From Fibrella aestuarina BUZ 2 (lineage in GTDB: Bacteria > Bacteroidota > Bacteroidia > Cytophagales > Spirosomataceae), in the NCBI RefSeq assembly GCF_000331105.1, contig NC_020054.1, forward strand, positions 2,264,813-2,328,812: a DNA stretch of 64,000 nucleotides. The letters are read 5' to 3'. This document shows, in pieces, positions 1 through 7,937 of the stretch. Within the stretch, counting starts at the first letter, position 1. Every line of letters begins with the position of its first letter. Position numbers and translations under genes: made by a program. The notes under the pieces were generated by a model. That model worked only from the letters and a program-made list of their open reading frames with translations, was not told the DNA's origin and ran no database searches.

Positions 1-22
1 CTTTTTTAGCCGTGTTTGCCAT
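1..22 (-). CDS. Start of a phage gene downstream of the tape measure (partial)
   Basis: An ATG lies two bases after the tape measure stop codon, and seven codons (Met-Ala-Asn-Thr-Ala-Lys-Lys) run off the left edge of the window. The tight spacing suggests the next gene of the tail operon. Nothing can be said about its function. Confidence 0.4.
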
Positions 23-24
23 TG

Positions 25-3000
25 TTAGAATTGGAAGCGATTAGCGTGATAGGTGGTCTTTTGGTCCTGGGCAATCATGGCGGCAGCAATGCCCCCGTTG
101 TCGACGTTGAGCTGCAGCAACTCTTTGTCCTGAATCGCCTTACGTAGCTCCCGTAGTTCGGCCAGCATGGCACTACTGCCGCCGCTCATGCCGACTGTAT
201 CGGGCAGGTTGAGCCGGGCGGGCAAAACAGGGATCGCCAATCGTGGCTGTAGCATCCGGGCGATTAGCTCCGTGTTCGAGATATTGCCCAGCAGGGCGTT
301 TTGCTCGGTTGGGATCACCCGTTCGCCCCGGTTGAGCAGGGCGGGTATCGTGTCTACGCCGCTAGGGTAGGGGCCATCGACGTACTCGGTGCCCTGAGCA
401 AATCGTTTGCCCGTTGAGGGTATATAGCCGTCGGCATTACGAAGCTGTATTGGGTTTTTAGCGGCGTCGTAAACGGTAATCACCTTGTTGTCATTGGGGT
501 TGTAAAAAACCTCAACGGGTGCGCCGTCACTGGTAAACCAGCCCCGGTATACGTCATCACTGCCGCGCTTAGAGGCCACATCCTGCGCTGCCGCGTAAGC
601 CCCGCCAATGCCGCCGCTTGGATTGATCACAACGGGCGTACCATAAGCAGCCGGGCCGCTGACCCCGCCTAATTCGCTAATCATCGCATTCACTTGATCG
701 ATCAAGCCCTGAGCCGCGCCAGCAGCCCGTAGCTTGAGTACAGCGATTCTTAGCTCGATGATGCTTATCTGCTTATTAGCCTCAAAGGCTTCTGCCTGCG
801 CTTGGCGTACCGCGCCTATATAAGCCCGGTTGGCAAGTTCTTTTTTGTGCGCGGCGTCAAGCTCGTTGTCACGTAGTTGATTCTGATAACCCGTAATGGT
901 GTTCCTAAGCTCGGTTTGCAGCGCCTCAATCTTGTTCTTTGTATCAACCTCCAGGTCCCTAATCCGACCCTTCAACTCCCTTTCTTTCGTCTCGAAATCC
1001 TGCCGGTAGGTATCGAGCGTCGTCTTAAGCTGTGTTTTTAGGTCGGTGATTTCGTTCTTTTGCCGGGTCTCTAACTCAATAATCTTATTGGTCTCCTCCT
1101 CTTTCAGCTTCTCGGTCAGGTCTTTTTCTTCCTGTTTGAGTTGTTTGCTGATTATGGTATTCGCCTTACTCTTATCGAGTTTAGCATCCTCAACATCTTT
1201 ATGAACCTGACCGATGCGCTCAGCAAAAGCGTTCATTACGTCGGCCCGTTCTTTTTCTGATAGGTTACCAGCCAAAATGCGGTCACGTTGGGCGGTCAGC
1301 TTATCAACCTCGGTCGTACGGTAGCGCTCCAAAACGTCGTCGCGCAACCGATCAATGATACCCGCCGCCTCTAATTCATCCGCTTTTGACTGCTCAACCA
1401 AAGAGCGCCGGAAGTCGTAAGTATCCTGTAGTGCCTTTTTCTCGGCATCGTAGCGGTCGTTGACCTTTTGAACGGCGTCGTCGTATTGCTGCTGAGCGAG
1501 TGCCTTTTGTTGATCGTAGCTGTCTTTGAGCGCCGATAGCTGATCTTCAATGGCTTCTTTCTTTTTGTCGCGCTCCTGCTCAATGAGGTCTTTTTTGATC
1601 TCAAAAGCATCCTTTGCGGCGTCGATCTCTGCGTTTATCTGATCCCTTCTTGCCTCGAACTCTTCGCTGATCTGGCTCAGTTTGGCGTCGTGTAAATCGG
1701 TCAGCCTCTGCTTTTCAAGTTCAATTTGCTTTAGTCTGGTTTCAAGATGCGCCTTTTCAAACGCCATCTGATCTTGTTCGGAATTGCGCATTAAAGCCCG
1801 CGCATCCCCCTTGGCGTCGAGGATTTCTTGCACCTGCGCCAATTGAGCATCTACACCGTCGCGGTTCTTCATCAATTCGCCCTGGTACTCGTAAAAGCGC
1901 TCGATAATGGTTCGCTTTTCGTCGTAGCCACGGCTAAACGATTCGAGTTCCTGTTTGTAGGCTTCTTTACTGGCATCAATCAACCAGTCGTAAAAGCCGC
2001 GATGAATGTCCCGAAATTCCCGGAAGGCATCTGCCTGAGCCTGACGCTGGGCCTGAATTTGCTCATCTACTGCTTTGCCGAGCGCTACGAATGCCTGAAA
2101 GCCCAATGACAGCAAACCCGCCATTGCCTGCTGACTCGACGCCGTGACTTTTTCCAGTTCAGTCTTTGCCTCTTCGGCGGTCACTTTGGCCCCTGCAACG
2201 ACCTGCTTCTGCTTCTGGATTTGCTCACCCGTACCAAAGTCCATTAAGAACGTAAGTCGCGCCTGAGCGGCATTGAACAGCGTTTCGGTTTCCCGTACCC
2301 GCTGCTCAGCGCTCTCTTTGCTCTTGCCCGAGATAGCATCCCAGTTGTCGAATACCGCCTTCGCGGCCCTGCCCATTTGACCGACTAAGCCTGATTCCTG
2401 CGAGGCAAAATCCAGTACCAGCGCAAAGAGCTTGCGCCGGGATTGCTCTTCGATTTTGAATCGCTCGTTCTGCGTTTGAGCAACGTCACGCGCCGCTTCT
2501 TTCTCAATTTGGGCCGTTTGCTTGGTTAACTCTGTGTATTCTTTGGCTCGCTCCTTTGCCCCTTTGTAGCCCTCTGTCTGAATGGTGAGCCGCTGGATTT
2601 CGCCCTCTTCAAGCCCCTTGTTAGCCTGCTCAATTACCTCACTGATTTTGAGCCATTCATTACGGCTTAGTTCGACTCGCTTATCCTGATACGTCTTGAT
2701 AATGCCGTTTATCTTGCCCTGTGCAACCTCTGTCGCTTTGGCTATTTCGGTATCACTGGCATCTTTGGCGACCCGTATCTTGTTGACCGACTCGATTTCG
2801 GCTTTTTCTTCTTTGTCGAGGTAGGCTAGTTTTTCTTTATAGGTCTGCTGATTCTGAGCAGCCTTTTCAAGCGCAATTTGGGCCGCAGACTGGACGGTAA
2901 TGGTTTTGTACTTTTCGGCATTGTCACTGGCAATGCCGAGCATAGCAGCATTATGCGCCAGCGTAAGGTTTTTGGAATCTAAGTGATATTTGCCCTCTAA

Positions 3001-5118
3001 ATCGATCTGATCCGTCCGGTATTTGTCAAGTTGGCGGGCGTTGGCGTCAATAGCACCGGGAATTTCATTCATGGCTCCCATCAATCCCCGCCAATTGCCA
3101 TTCACGGCGTTAGTGAGAGCATTCCATGTCTTAGAGGCTACATTGCCACCCTCGATTTGCTGCTGAAAGTGTCTTTGAACCGCAGGAGCCAACTTCTCAA
3201 TTTCTTCATAAAGCGTTTTAACGCTACCTCCTGCGCGGTCTACTAAATAGGCGTACTCAGGAGCGCGTTCACGTACCTGATTCAGCAAGTCAAGCTGCTT
3301 GGCAAATAGCTTGTTCTGGGTCTCTACCGCCTGTTCGACCAGATACGCTTTCTGCGCTAGTTCGATCCGTTGAGCGTAGCTGAGGTTTACTTGAGACAGC
3401 ACTTGCCTGAGTTGGGCGTTACTGATCGTCTCCGTGTTGAGCCCCTTGAAGTATTCGGGATACTGCTGCACAATAGTAGCGATAGCTTGGCGACGTAGAT
3501 CACTACCTTGGGCCGCGTTCAGAGCTACATTTGCAGTTGCCCCTAGTAAGGTCTGCTCCCGTAGTAAGCCTTGCTCCTGCTCGCCCATCGTCTCTTTCAT
3601 ACTCGCAGTCGCAGCCTGCCAAAGCTGAGTTGCGGTCACAATCGCCATAACCGCTGTTACCAACGCCCCAAGCGGGTTGCGGGTAATGGTCGTCCACAGC
3701 GTCGTTAAGACACCTGAAAAACGGGATGTGGCCGCACTGCTAGCGGTCGTGGCGGCCGCATTAGCCGCTGTTGCCGCCGTCGAGGCAGCCTCGGCCTCTG
3801 CCGCCCGTATCTTGGCGGTGGCGGTAGCGCTTACAGCTACCCGGTAAGTAACGTAGGCTGCGGTAGCGGCCTCTAACCAAGCCTCTGTACGCTGGATAGC
3901 CTGCCCGTTGCCTAAGAGTGCGTCGATAAACTTGCTCGTCCAGGTAATCGCATTCTTGAGACCCTCTTCGTAGTAGTCGCCTAGGCGGGCCTTAGCAAAG
4001 AAGAAGCGGTCAGCTAGGTTGGAAGTTTGCCCTGCCAACGTCTGCGAGGCAATACCCATCTGATTGTAGTATAACCCCCCTGACGAGGTAGCGTCTTGTA
4101 AGGCTTTTTTAACCTGAGCAAAGCTAATTTCATGCGCTTGAGCCAGCTTGATAACTTGCTCCAAGGGCTTGTCCATCGACTTTGCCAATAATTCGTAGAG
4201 GTTGACGCCCGCTTCTGAAAATTGCCGTGTCTCGCCCGCGTATAATTTTTGGCGGTTCTGTACGTCAGTAAACGCTTTAGCTAGTCGAGGTAATTTTTCC
4301 ATGCCGACAGCCGAGGCAATATTTCCTAGCATATCCATTGTCGGCAATAGGTCCTTTGTAGCTACCCCCATTGCCTTGAGCTGTTGGGTGGTTTCCAGAA
4401 GTTTTTCAACCTCAAAAGGCGACTTGAGCGCCATCGCCTGAATCTGCTCAAATAATTTATTGGCCTCTTCGCGCGTACCAGTCATCTGTATAAGCGCGGT
4501 CTTGAAGAGGTCAATCTTAGACTTTGCCTCAACGACCTGTTCGGTAAACTGCTTGATCGCCTCAATAGTCAACGCGGCCTTTACATAAGAACCTAGGTCT
4601 GCAAAGGCACTACCTGCGCTTGAAACATGGCTACGCACGGCGGCGTTTTGCTGAGCTAATTCGGAACGATAGAGTGCCGTCTGTTGATTGAGTTCGGCTT
4701 TCAGGGCGGCAGTTTGTCGATCTTGTTCGCCCTTCACAATGGCGGTTTGTTGACTTGCCTCTGCTTTAAGTGCGGCTGTCTGCTGGGAGATTTCGCCGCG
4801 AATGATGCTTGTTTGCTGACTGATCTCTGCCTTTTTGGCGGCTGTTTGTTGACTAGCCTCTGCTCGTGTAATGGCCGTCTGCTGGTCTAATTCAGCTTTT
4901 AGTGCATTGGTCTGCTGTTGAAGGGCCGCGCGATACTCGGCAACCTGCTGTTGAATAGCTGCCTTTTGCTCCTGTGTCGCGGCTTGATGTTGCTGCGCCG
5001 CCTGTTGAGTTACTGTTTTAGCCTGCTCAGTTAACTCAATTAGCTTTGAAAGTTGCTGGTGTACGAGAGGTAATTCACTGACCGCCTGGATAGCAAGGCG
5101 AATAGTAGTCGTTGACAT
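25..5118 (-). CDS. Phage tail tape measure protein, 1697 aa
   Basis: Structural protein that sets tail length and is threaded through the tail tube. Residues 68-166 form nine consecutive 11-residue repeats (QQTAxxKAExS type), followed at about 185-345 by the conserved tape measure N-terminal domain (motifs such as SPFEVEKLLE and GEAR-like segments around the MTGTREEANKLF stretch). A hydrophobic segment lies near 475-500, a very long charged coiled coil near 770-1430, and a C-terminal region with the GERVIPTEQNALLG motif typical of tape measure C-termini. Start is the ATG at 5118; no better start is seen. It is separated from the other tail genes by an integrase/regulatory block, which is unusual. 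Length implies a long siphovirus-like tail. Confidence 0.93.
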   Translation of the reverse strand: MSTTTIRLAIQAVSELPLVHQQLSKLIELTEQAKTVTQQAAQQHQAATQEQKAAIQQQVAEYRAALQQQTNALKAELDQQTAITRAEASQQTAAKKAEISQQTSIIRGEISQQTAALKAEASQQTAIVKGEQDRQTAALKAELNQQTALYRSELAQQNAAVRSHVSSAGSAFADLGSYVKAALTIEAIKQFTEQVVEAKSKIDLFKTALIQMTGTREEANKLFEQIQAMALKSPFEVEKLLETTQQLKAMGVATKDLLPTMDMLGNIASAVGMEKLPRLAKAFTDVQNRQKLYAGETRQFSEAGVNLYELLAKSMDKPLEQVIKLAQAHEISFAQVKKALQDATSSGGLYYNQMGIASQTLAGQTSNLADRFFFAKARLGDYYEEGLKNAITWTSKFIDALLGNGQAIQRTEAWLEAATAAYVTYRVAVSATATAKIRAAEAEAASTAATAANAAATTASSAATSRFSGVLTTLWTTITRNPLGALVTAVMAIVTATQLWQAATASMKETMGEQEQGLLREQTLLGATANVALNAAQGSDLRRQAIATIVQQYPEYFKGLNTETISNAQLRQVLSQVNLSYAQRIELAQKAYLVEQAVETQNKLFAKQLDLLNQVRERAPEYAYLVDRAGGSVKTLYEEIEKLAPAVQRHFQQQIEGGNVASKTWNALTNAVNGNWRGLMGAMNEIPGAIDANARQLDKYRTDQIDLEGKYHLDSKNLTLAHNAAMLGIASDNAEKYKTITVQSAAQIALEKAAQNQQTYKEKLAYLDKEEKAEIESVNKIRVAKDASDTEIAKATEVAQGKINGIIKTYQDKRVELSRNEWLKISEVIEQANKGLEEGEIQRLTIQTEGYKGAKERAKEYTELTKQTAQIEKEAARDVAQTQNERFKIEEQSRRKLFALVLDFASQESGLVGQMGRAAKAVFDNWDAISGKSKESAEQRVRETETLFNAAQARLTFLMDFGTGEQIQKQKQVVAGAKVTAEEAKTELEKVTASSQQAMAGLLSLGFQAFVALGKAVDEQIQAQRQAQADAFREFRDIHRGFYDWLIDASKEAYKQELESFSRGYDEKRTIIERFYEYQGELMKNRDGVDAQLAQVQEILDAKGDARALMRNSEQDQMAFEKAHLETRLKQIELEKQRLTDLHDAKLSQISEEFEARRDQINAEIDAAKDAFEIKKDLIEQERDKKKEAIEDQLSALKDSYDQQKALAQQQYDDAVQKVNDRYDAEKKALQDTYDFRRSLVEQSKADELEAAGIIDRLRDDVLERYRTTEVDKLTAQRDRILAGNLSEKERADVMNAFAERIGQVHKDVEDAKLDKSKANTIISKQLKQEEKDLTEKLKEEETNKIIELETRQKNEITDLKTQLKTTLDTYRQDFETKERELKGRIRDLEVDTKNKIEALQTELRNTITGYQNQLRDNELDAAHKKELANRAYIGAVRQAQAEAFEANKQISIIELRIAVLKLRAAGAAQGLIDQVNAMISELGGVSGPAAYGTPVVINPSGGIGGAYAAAQDVASKRGSDDVYRGWFTSDGAPVEVFYNPNDNKVITVYDAAKNPIQLRNADGYIPSTGKRFAQGTEYVDGPYPSGVDTIPALLNRGERVIPTEQNALLGNISNTELIARMLQPRLAIPVLPARLNLPDTVGMSGGSSAMLAELRELRKAIQDKELLQLNVDNGGIAAAMIAQDQKTTYHANRFQF
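4621..4917 (-). repeat. Nine tandem 33-bp units encoding hendecad coiled-coil repeats
   Basis: Within the tape measure gene, codons 68-166 divide exactly into nine 11-residue units. Each begins Gln-Gln-Thr (once Arg-Gln-Thr, once Gln-Gln-Asn) and continues with a Lys/Arg-x-Glu core. The 33-base period makes the DNA a degenerate tandem repeat. An 11-residue period is the signature of a right-handed (hendecad) coiled coil, different from the usual heptad. Confidence 0.85.
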
Positions 5119-5213
5119 CTACCTGAGGTCGTGTAACGCGTAGTGTTTGGCTGGTTTTCGCCCGTCGATTACCTAGCCCGATGGTGGTTGTTTACCCCGT
5201 AGAATTGAGGTCT

Positions 5214-5284
5214 GTACGAATACTTGACTGGATATGTAAAAATAAGTACTTACTGCTGAATTTGTTGTTAAGCTAATTATTAGT
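5214..5284 (-). promoter_or_regulatory. Possible promoter/operator region of the tape measure gene
   Basis: Upstream of the tape measure start lie GTACGAATA (5214-5222) and GCTAATTATTAGT (5272-5284). Both words recur, the second in opposite orientation, upstream of the terminase small subunit gene (20694-20702 and 20744-20756). The shared words suggest co-regulation of two late phage units. No clear TTGACA box is seen here, so the promoter call is tentative. Confidence 0.35.
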
Positions 5285-5303
5285 AAGACAAATAAATGTC
5301 AAT

Positions 5304-5331
5304 AAAAAAGCCCACCGTCTACGATGGGCCT
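5304..5331 (-). terminator. Rho-independent terminator ending the integrase/HNH block
   Basis: Read on the minus strand, a GCCCATCG/CGGTGGGC stem (one G-T pair) with a four-base loop is followed directly by six T. It lies downstream of the frameshifted gene at 5379-5677 and upstream of the tape measure gene, so it isolates the tape measure from the integrase block. Confidence 0.8.
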
Positions 5332-5378
5332 TCAAGGGCTATGAGGTCGATTGATTTAGCCTCACAGCCATATTAGCT

Positions 5379-5677
5379 TCAGAACCCAAAAAGGTAGTCC
5401 AATCCTTCGCCGCTATAGGTACGTTCAGTAAATGTCCCGTCTCTGTGTTCGCGCTCTGTTATTTCCTCAATCTGCCAGCCCTTGCCCGCCCCGTCGGTTC
5501 TTCGTAATTCAGCTATTTGTTGGACTACGGTAAAGCGATTACCCTCATCTGAGCGACAAATAATCGAGCCGCCGGGGTAATGAAAGAGGTTTTAACCTCA
5601 AAACCGGAAAGGGTGGGTGATCCCCAAGATTTGCCCGTTTCGGTGTCAATGGGCTTAATTGTTTCTAGTGTTTTCAT
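5379..5677 (-). pseudogene. Small phage gene with an apparent -1 frameshift
   Basis: An ATG at 5677 opens a frame (MKTLETIKPIDTETG...) readable for about 28 codons. After the codons for GFEVKT the original frame soon loses sense and stops. The -1 frame then continues as a well-formed hydrophilic protein (GGSIICRSDEGNRF... ending GLDYLFGF) to a stop at 5379. Together the two parts would give a product of about 99 aa. No classical slippery heptamer lies in register at the junction (around 5590-5605), so a mutation or sequencing error is more likely than programmed frameshifting. Function is not recognised. Confidence 0.55.
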
Positions 5678-5757
5678 TGAGTTATGCGGTAGCGTTATAC
5701 AGATTATTTGACAGACTTATTGTTTTGAGGTTATGCAACAGAATCTAAAAATACGCT

Positions 5758-5895
5758 TTAACGACAATCGGCAGGCTTCACCTTTTCGCCACTCGACAAG
5801 CGCACCTTGTTGCCCTGCCAGCACACCCGCAGGTGTATGGGCGCCCGACCGTCTTTATCCAACCGGTCGAGGCGCAACAGTATAGCCAGTTCCAT
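5758..5895 (-). CDS. Orphan integrase arm-DNA-binding domain, 45 aa
   Basis: A short frame of 45 codons begins ten bases after the stop of the large HNH gene. Its sequence (ILLRLDRLDKDGRAPIHLRV, then a GNKVRLSSGEKVKP segment) closely follows the N-terminal arm-type DNA-binding domain of Bacteroidetes tyrosine integrases, which normally continues into a SAM-like core-binding domain. Here it stops straight after the Pro-Ala-Asp-Cys-Arg position where a tryptophan is usual. It could be a degraded integrase remnant or a stand-alone arm-site binder acting as an excision factor or competitor. Too short for most gene callers. Confidence 0.55.
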   Translation of the reverse strand: MELAILLRLDRLDKDGRAPIHLRVCWQGNKVRLSSGEKVKPADCR

Positions 5896-5904
5896 TGGTG
5901 TAGC

Positions 5905-7350
5905 CTATAAAGCCTTTTGTTGAGAATCGCCCATATGTCTGCCGTAATACTTTGCCCCGTTCAGATAGGTATCGGTTTGTTTGTGACAGTCTTTACATAA
6001 AGTCCTGCCGTTCGACAAATCCCACAGCGCGGCGCAGTTGCGGGCCTCGTCAAGCGTTTCGATTTTGTAGTCGCTGAGAATCCGGGAAAATGGATAGATA
6101 TGGTCAGCTTCAATGTCTTGGCGCTTAGTTGCGTCGCCGCAGTGCTGGCACAAAAAAGCGTCTCGTTTGAAAACAGATAGTCGCCAATTCCTGTACTGTG
6201 CGCTGGTTCTTATTAAGGCGCTCAGTTTTGTTTTTCCGCCCTGCCATTGCGAACTAAGTGGGCCGCTGTATTTCCGACCAAACTCTTGAAAGCGGGCTTT
6301 TTTGGCAGCTATTTGCTGTTCGTTTTCCGGCTCATTAAATACCCCTGTGTTCTTAAGTGCCCTGTAGACAAGGTGCATGAGTGTGTTATTCTTTTCAGCA
6401 ATTTGGGTTAGCGTCATTCCTGCCCGATAATCCGAAATCATACTTTCAGTAGGCAATTTATCGTACTGGCACCTGTCGCGCGTCTTGTGCCCTCTGGCCC
6501 GTAGTGCCTCTATCAAGGTTGGCCCGCTAAGCCCATAGAGGTGAGCGCTATCTGTGGTAATGTCGCCATTCAGGTAGGCGGCAACCGCCTTTTCTTTGGC
6601 CTCTTCGTCAACAAATCGAGACCTAACCTCGCCACCCAACGCACGAACAACTTTACCTATTGTTTTGGCACTGGTGTCATATTTTTCCGCCAATTTCACG
6701 GTTGACAGGCCCGACTCGTAATCAGTTAAAATTTTGTGCTTAGTCTCAGAGTCTATCCGCTTTTGCGGCCTTATCGGCACTTTCTCGCGCCGGAGAATGT
6801 GAAACACGGATCTTTCGTGTATGCCGTATTTACGGCCCAGCGAAGTAGTCGTGCCACCGTTGAGGTACTCGTCAATTATGGCGGCATCACGTTCGTTTCT
6901 TGTTGCTGACGCCCTTACTAAGCCCGCCTCGTCAATGTACTTCGCAGCTACGGTAGGGCAGATATTGAGCCTCTTTCCGATTCTGGAAGGCGTAAGCCCC
7001 TGCTTGTGGCTGGCTATGATTTGCTGCTGGAGTTCTTCGCTAAGGCTCCGCGACCTCACTTGCCCACTCTTGCGGAGTATAGAGTATAGCGTAGTTACGC
7101 TCATGCCGTAGTGCTTGGCAACAGCGGGGCCGTCTACTCCACTCAGATAAAGCTCAACCGCCTGTCGCTTCGTATCGGCGCTATACCTGATTCGTTTCGC
7201 TTCTTCGCTTTTCGGGGTAAGGCTTCCGGCTACTCTGAGAATCGTCTGTATGCTTACTTGGTATCTGTCAGCGAGGGAAGATAAAGACTCCCCGTTTATG
7301 CGCTCGGCCTTAATTGCGGCCCTTTGCTCACTGGTCAACTTGCCTTTCAT
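5905..7350 (-). CDS. HNH endonuclease with seven tandem helix-turn-helix units
   Basis: The first 340 residues are a tandem array. Seven helix-turn-helix cores start near residues 23, 75, 121, 168, 217, 265 and 314, a period of about 48 residues. Each has the pattern of a short helix, x-x-Tyr/Leu-Gly/x-Val/Ile-Ser turn and recognition helix ending Leu-Arg. Residues 346-481 form an HNH nuclease: Cys401-x-x-Cys404, the Asp416-His417 pair, Asn447 and Cys452-x-x-Cys455-His456, so zinc ligands and catalytic His are present. It resembles the modular architecture of homing endonucleases (NUMOD-type DNA-binding modules plus HNH) but with an unusually long array. It neighbours a second HNH gene and the integrase. 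The target is unknown; a homing or element-mobility role is inferred. Confidence 0.85.
   Translation of the reverse strand: MKGKLTSEQRAAIKAERINGESLSSLADRYQVSIQTILRVAGSLTPKSEEAKRIRYSADTKRQAVELYLSGVDGPAVAKHYGMSVTTLYSILRKSGQVRSRSLSEELQQQIIASHKQGLTPSRIGKRLNICPTVAAKYIDEAGLVRASATRNERDAAIIDEYLNGGTTTSLGRKYGIHERSVFHILRREKVPIRPQKRIDSETKHKILTDYESGLSTVKLAEKYDTSAKTIGKVVRALGGEVRSRFVDEEAKEKAVAAYLNGDITTDSAHLYGLSGPTLIEALRARGHKTRDRCQYDKLPTESMISDYRAGMTLTQIAEKNNTLMHLVYRALKNTGVFNEPENEQQIAAKKARFQEFGRKYSGPLSSQWQGGKTKLSALIRTSAQYRNWRLSVFKRDAFLCQHCGDATKRQDIEADHIYPFSRILSDYKIETLDEARNCAALWDLSNGRTLCKDCHKQTDTYLNGAKYYGRHMGDSQQKAL
6352..7284 (-). repeat. Segment encoding seven ~48-residue HTH repeats
   Basis: Codons 23-333 of the HNH gene encode seven diverged copies of one helix-turn-helix module. 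The copies are recognisable at protein level (…LAxxYGxSxxTLxxxLR…) but too diverged at DNA level to be recent duplications. Spacing between cores is 46-52 residues. Confidence 0.75.
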
Positions 7351-7372
7351 AGCAAAAGTACTGCTGTGTGTG

Positions 7373-7882
7373 TTATTCGTCTATTTCATCATTACGCCAA
7401 TACTGCTGCGCCTTCGCCCCGTAGGTTTCGGTGCGTTTGTGGCAGGTCGGACAAAGGGTTCGTCCATTGTTTACCCGCCAAATCAGTTCACATTCCGCCG
7501 CCTCTTCAAGGCTGTTAATGCGTCGATTGTGAACAATAGCCGACAGGGGGTATATGTGATCGACCTGAACCCCCTTTGTGTTCCCGCATTCCTGGCAGCG
7601 GTATCTATCCCGCCTGAGTACCGCCCGCCGCCAATCCAAATACAAGGGCGTTGTCCGTAGTTTGGCTATCAATGCCTTTTGCCATTCAGGATCATAGGTA
7701 ACCAGCACAATCCTGAATACTTCGGAGGCCTCTTTGGCCGGTAGTTCGTTTTGCTTGCGAACCCCCTTCAAGGCGCGACTTACTTCGGCTTCGGCCAATT
7801 CCAGTCGTAGGGCTATCTCCTTAATCGACTCGCCACCATTAGTGTAGGCGTCTTGGATTAGCCACTTTGTGCCTGCGTTCAT
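7373..7882 (-). CDS. Small HNH endonuclease with one N-terminal HTH
   Basis: A 169-aa protein. Residues about 10-42 form a single helix-turn-helix (SIKEIALRLELAEAEVSRAL). The rest is an HNH domain: Cys-x-x-Cys (CQECG), VDHIYPLS with the catalytic Asp-His pair, NNGRTLCPTCHKRTETY with the second zinc pair. The nuclease domain is clearly paralogous to that of the upstream gene's 481-aa product (both share NGRTLC-x-x-CHK-x-T-x-TY and an acidic 'EEAAECELIW'-like stretch). It sits 55 bases downstream of the integrase and 22 bases upstream of the large HNH gene. It may be a phage-type nuclease or a mobile one; its role is not shown by context because it is far from the terminase. Confidence 0.85.
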   Translation of the reverse strand: MNAGTKWLIQDAYTNGGESIKEIALRLELAEAEVSRALKGVRKQNELPAKEASEVFRIVLVTYDPEWQKALIAKLRTTPLYLDWRRAVLRRDRYRCQECGNTKGVQVDHIYPLSAIVHNRRINSLEEAAECELIWRVNNGRTLCPTCHKRTETYGAKAQQYWRNDEIDE

Positions 7883-7937
7883 AGCTCGACAAGGGTTTGG
7901 TTGGCACCGATTGTTGCTTTGAATTTATTTCGCCCAC

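Noticed and set aside
5590..5605. Programmed -1 frameshift site
   Set aside because: The A-run at the junction is not in the X-XXY-YYZ register of the zero frame, and no downstream stimulatory hairpin was seen.
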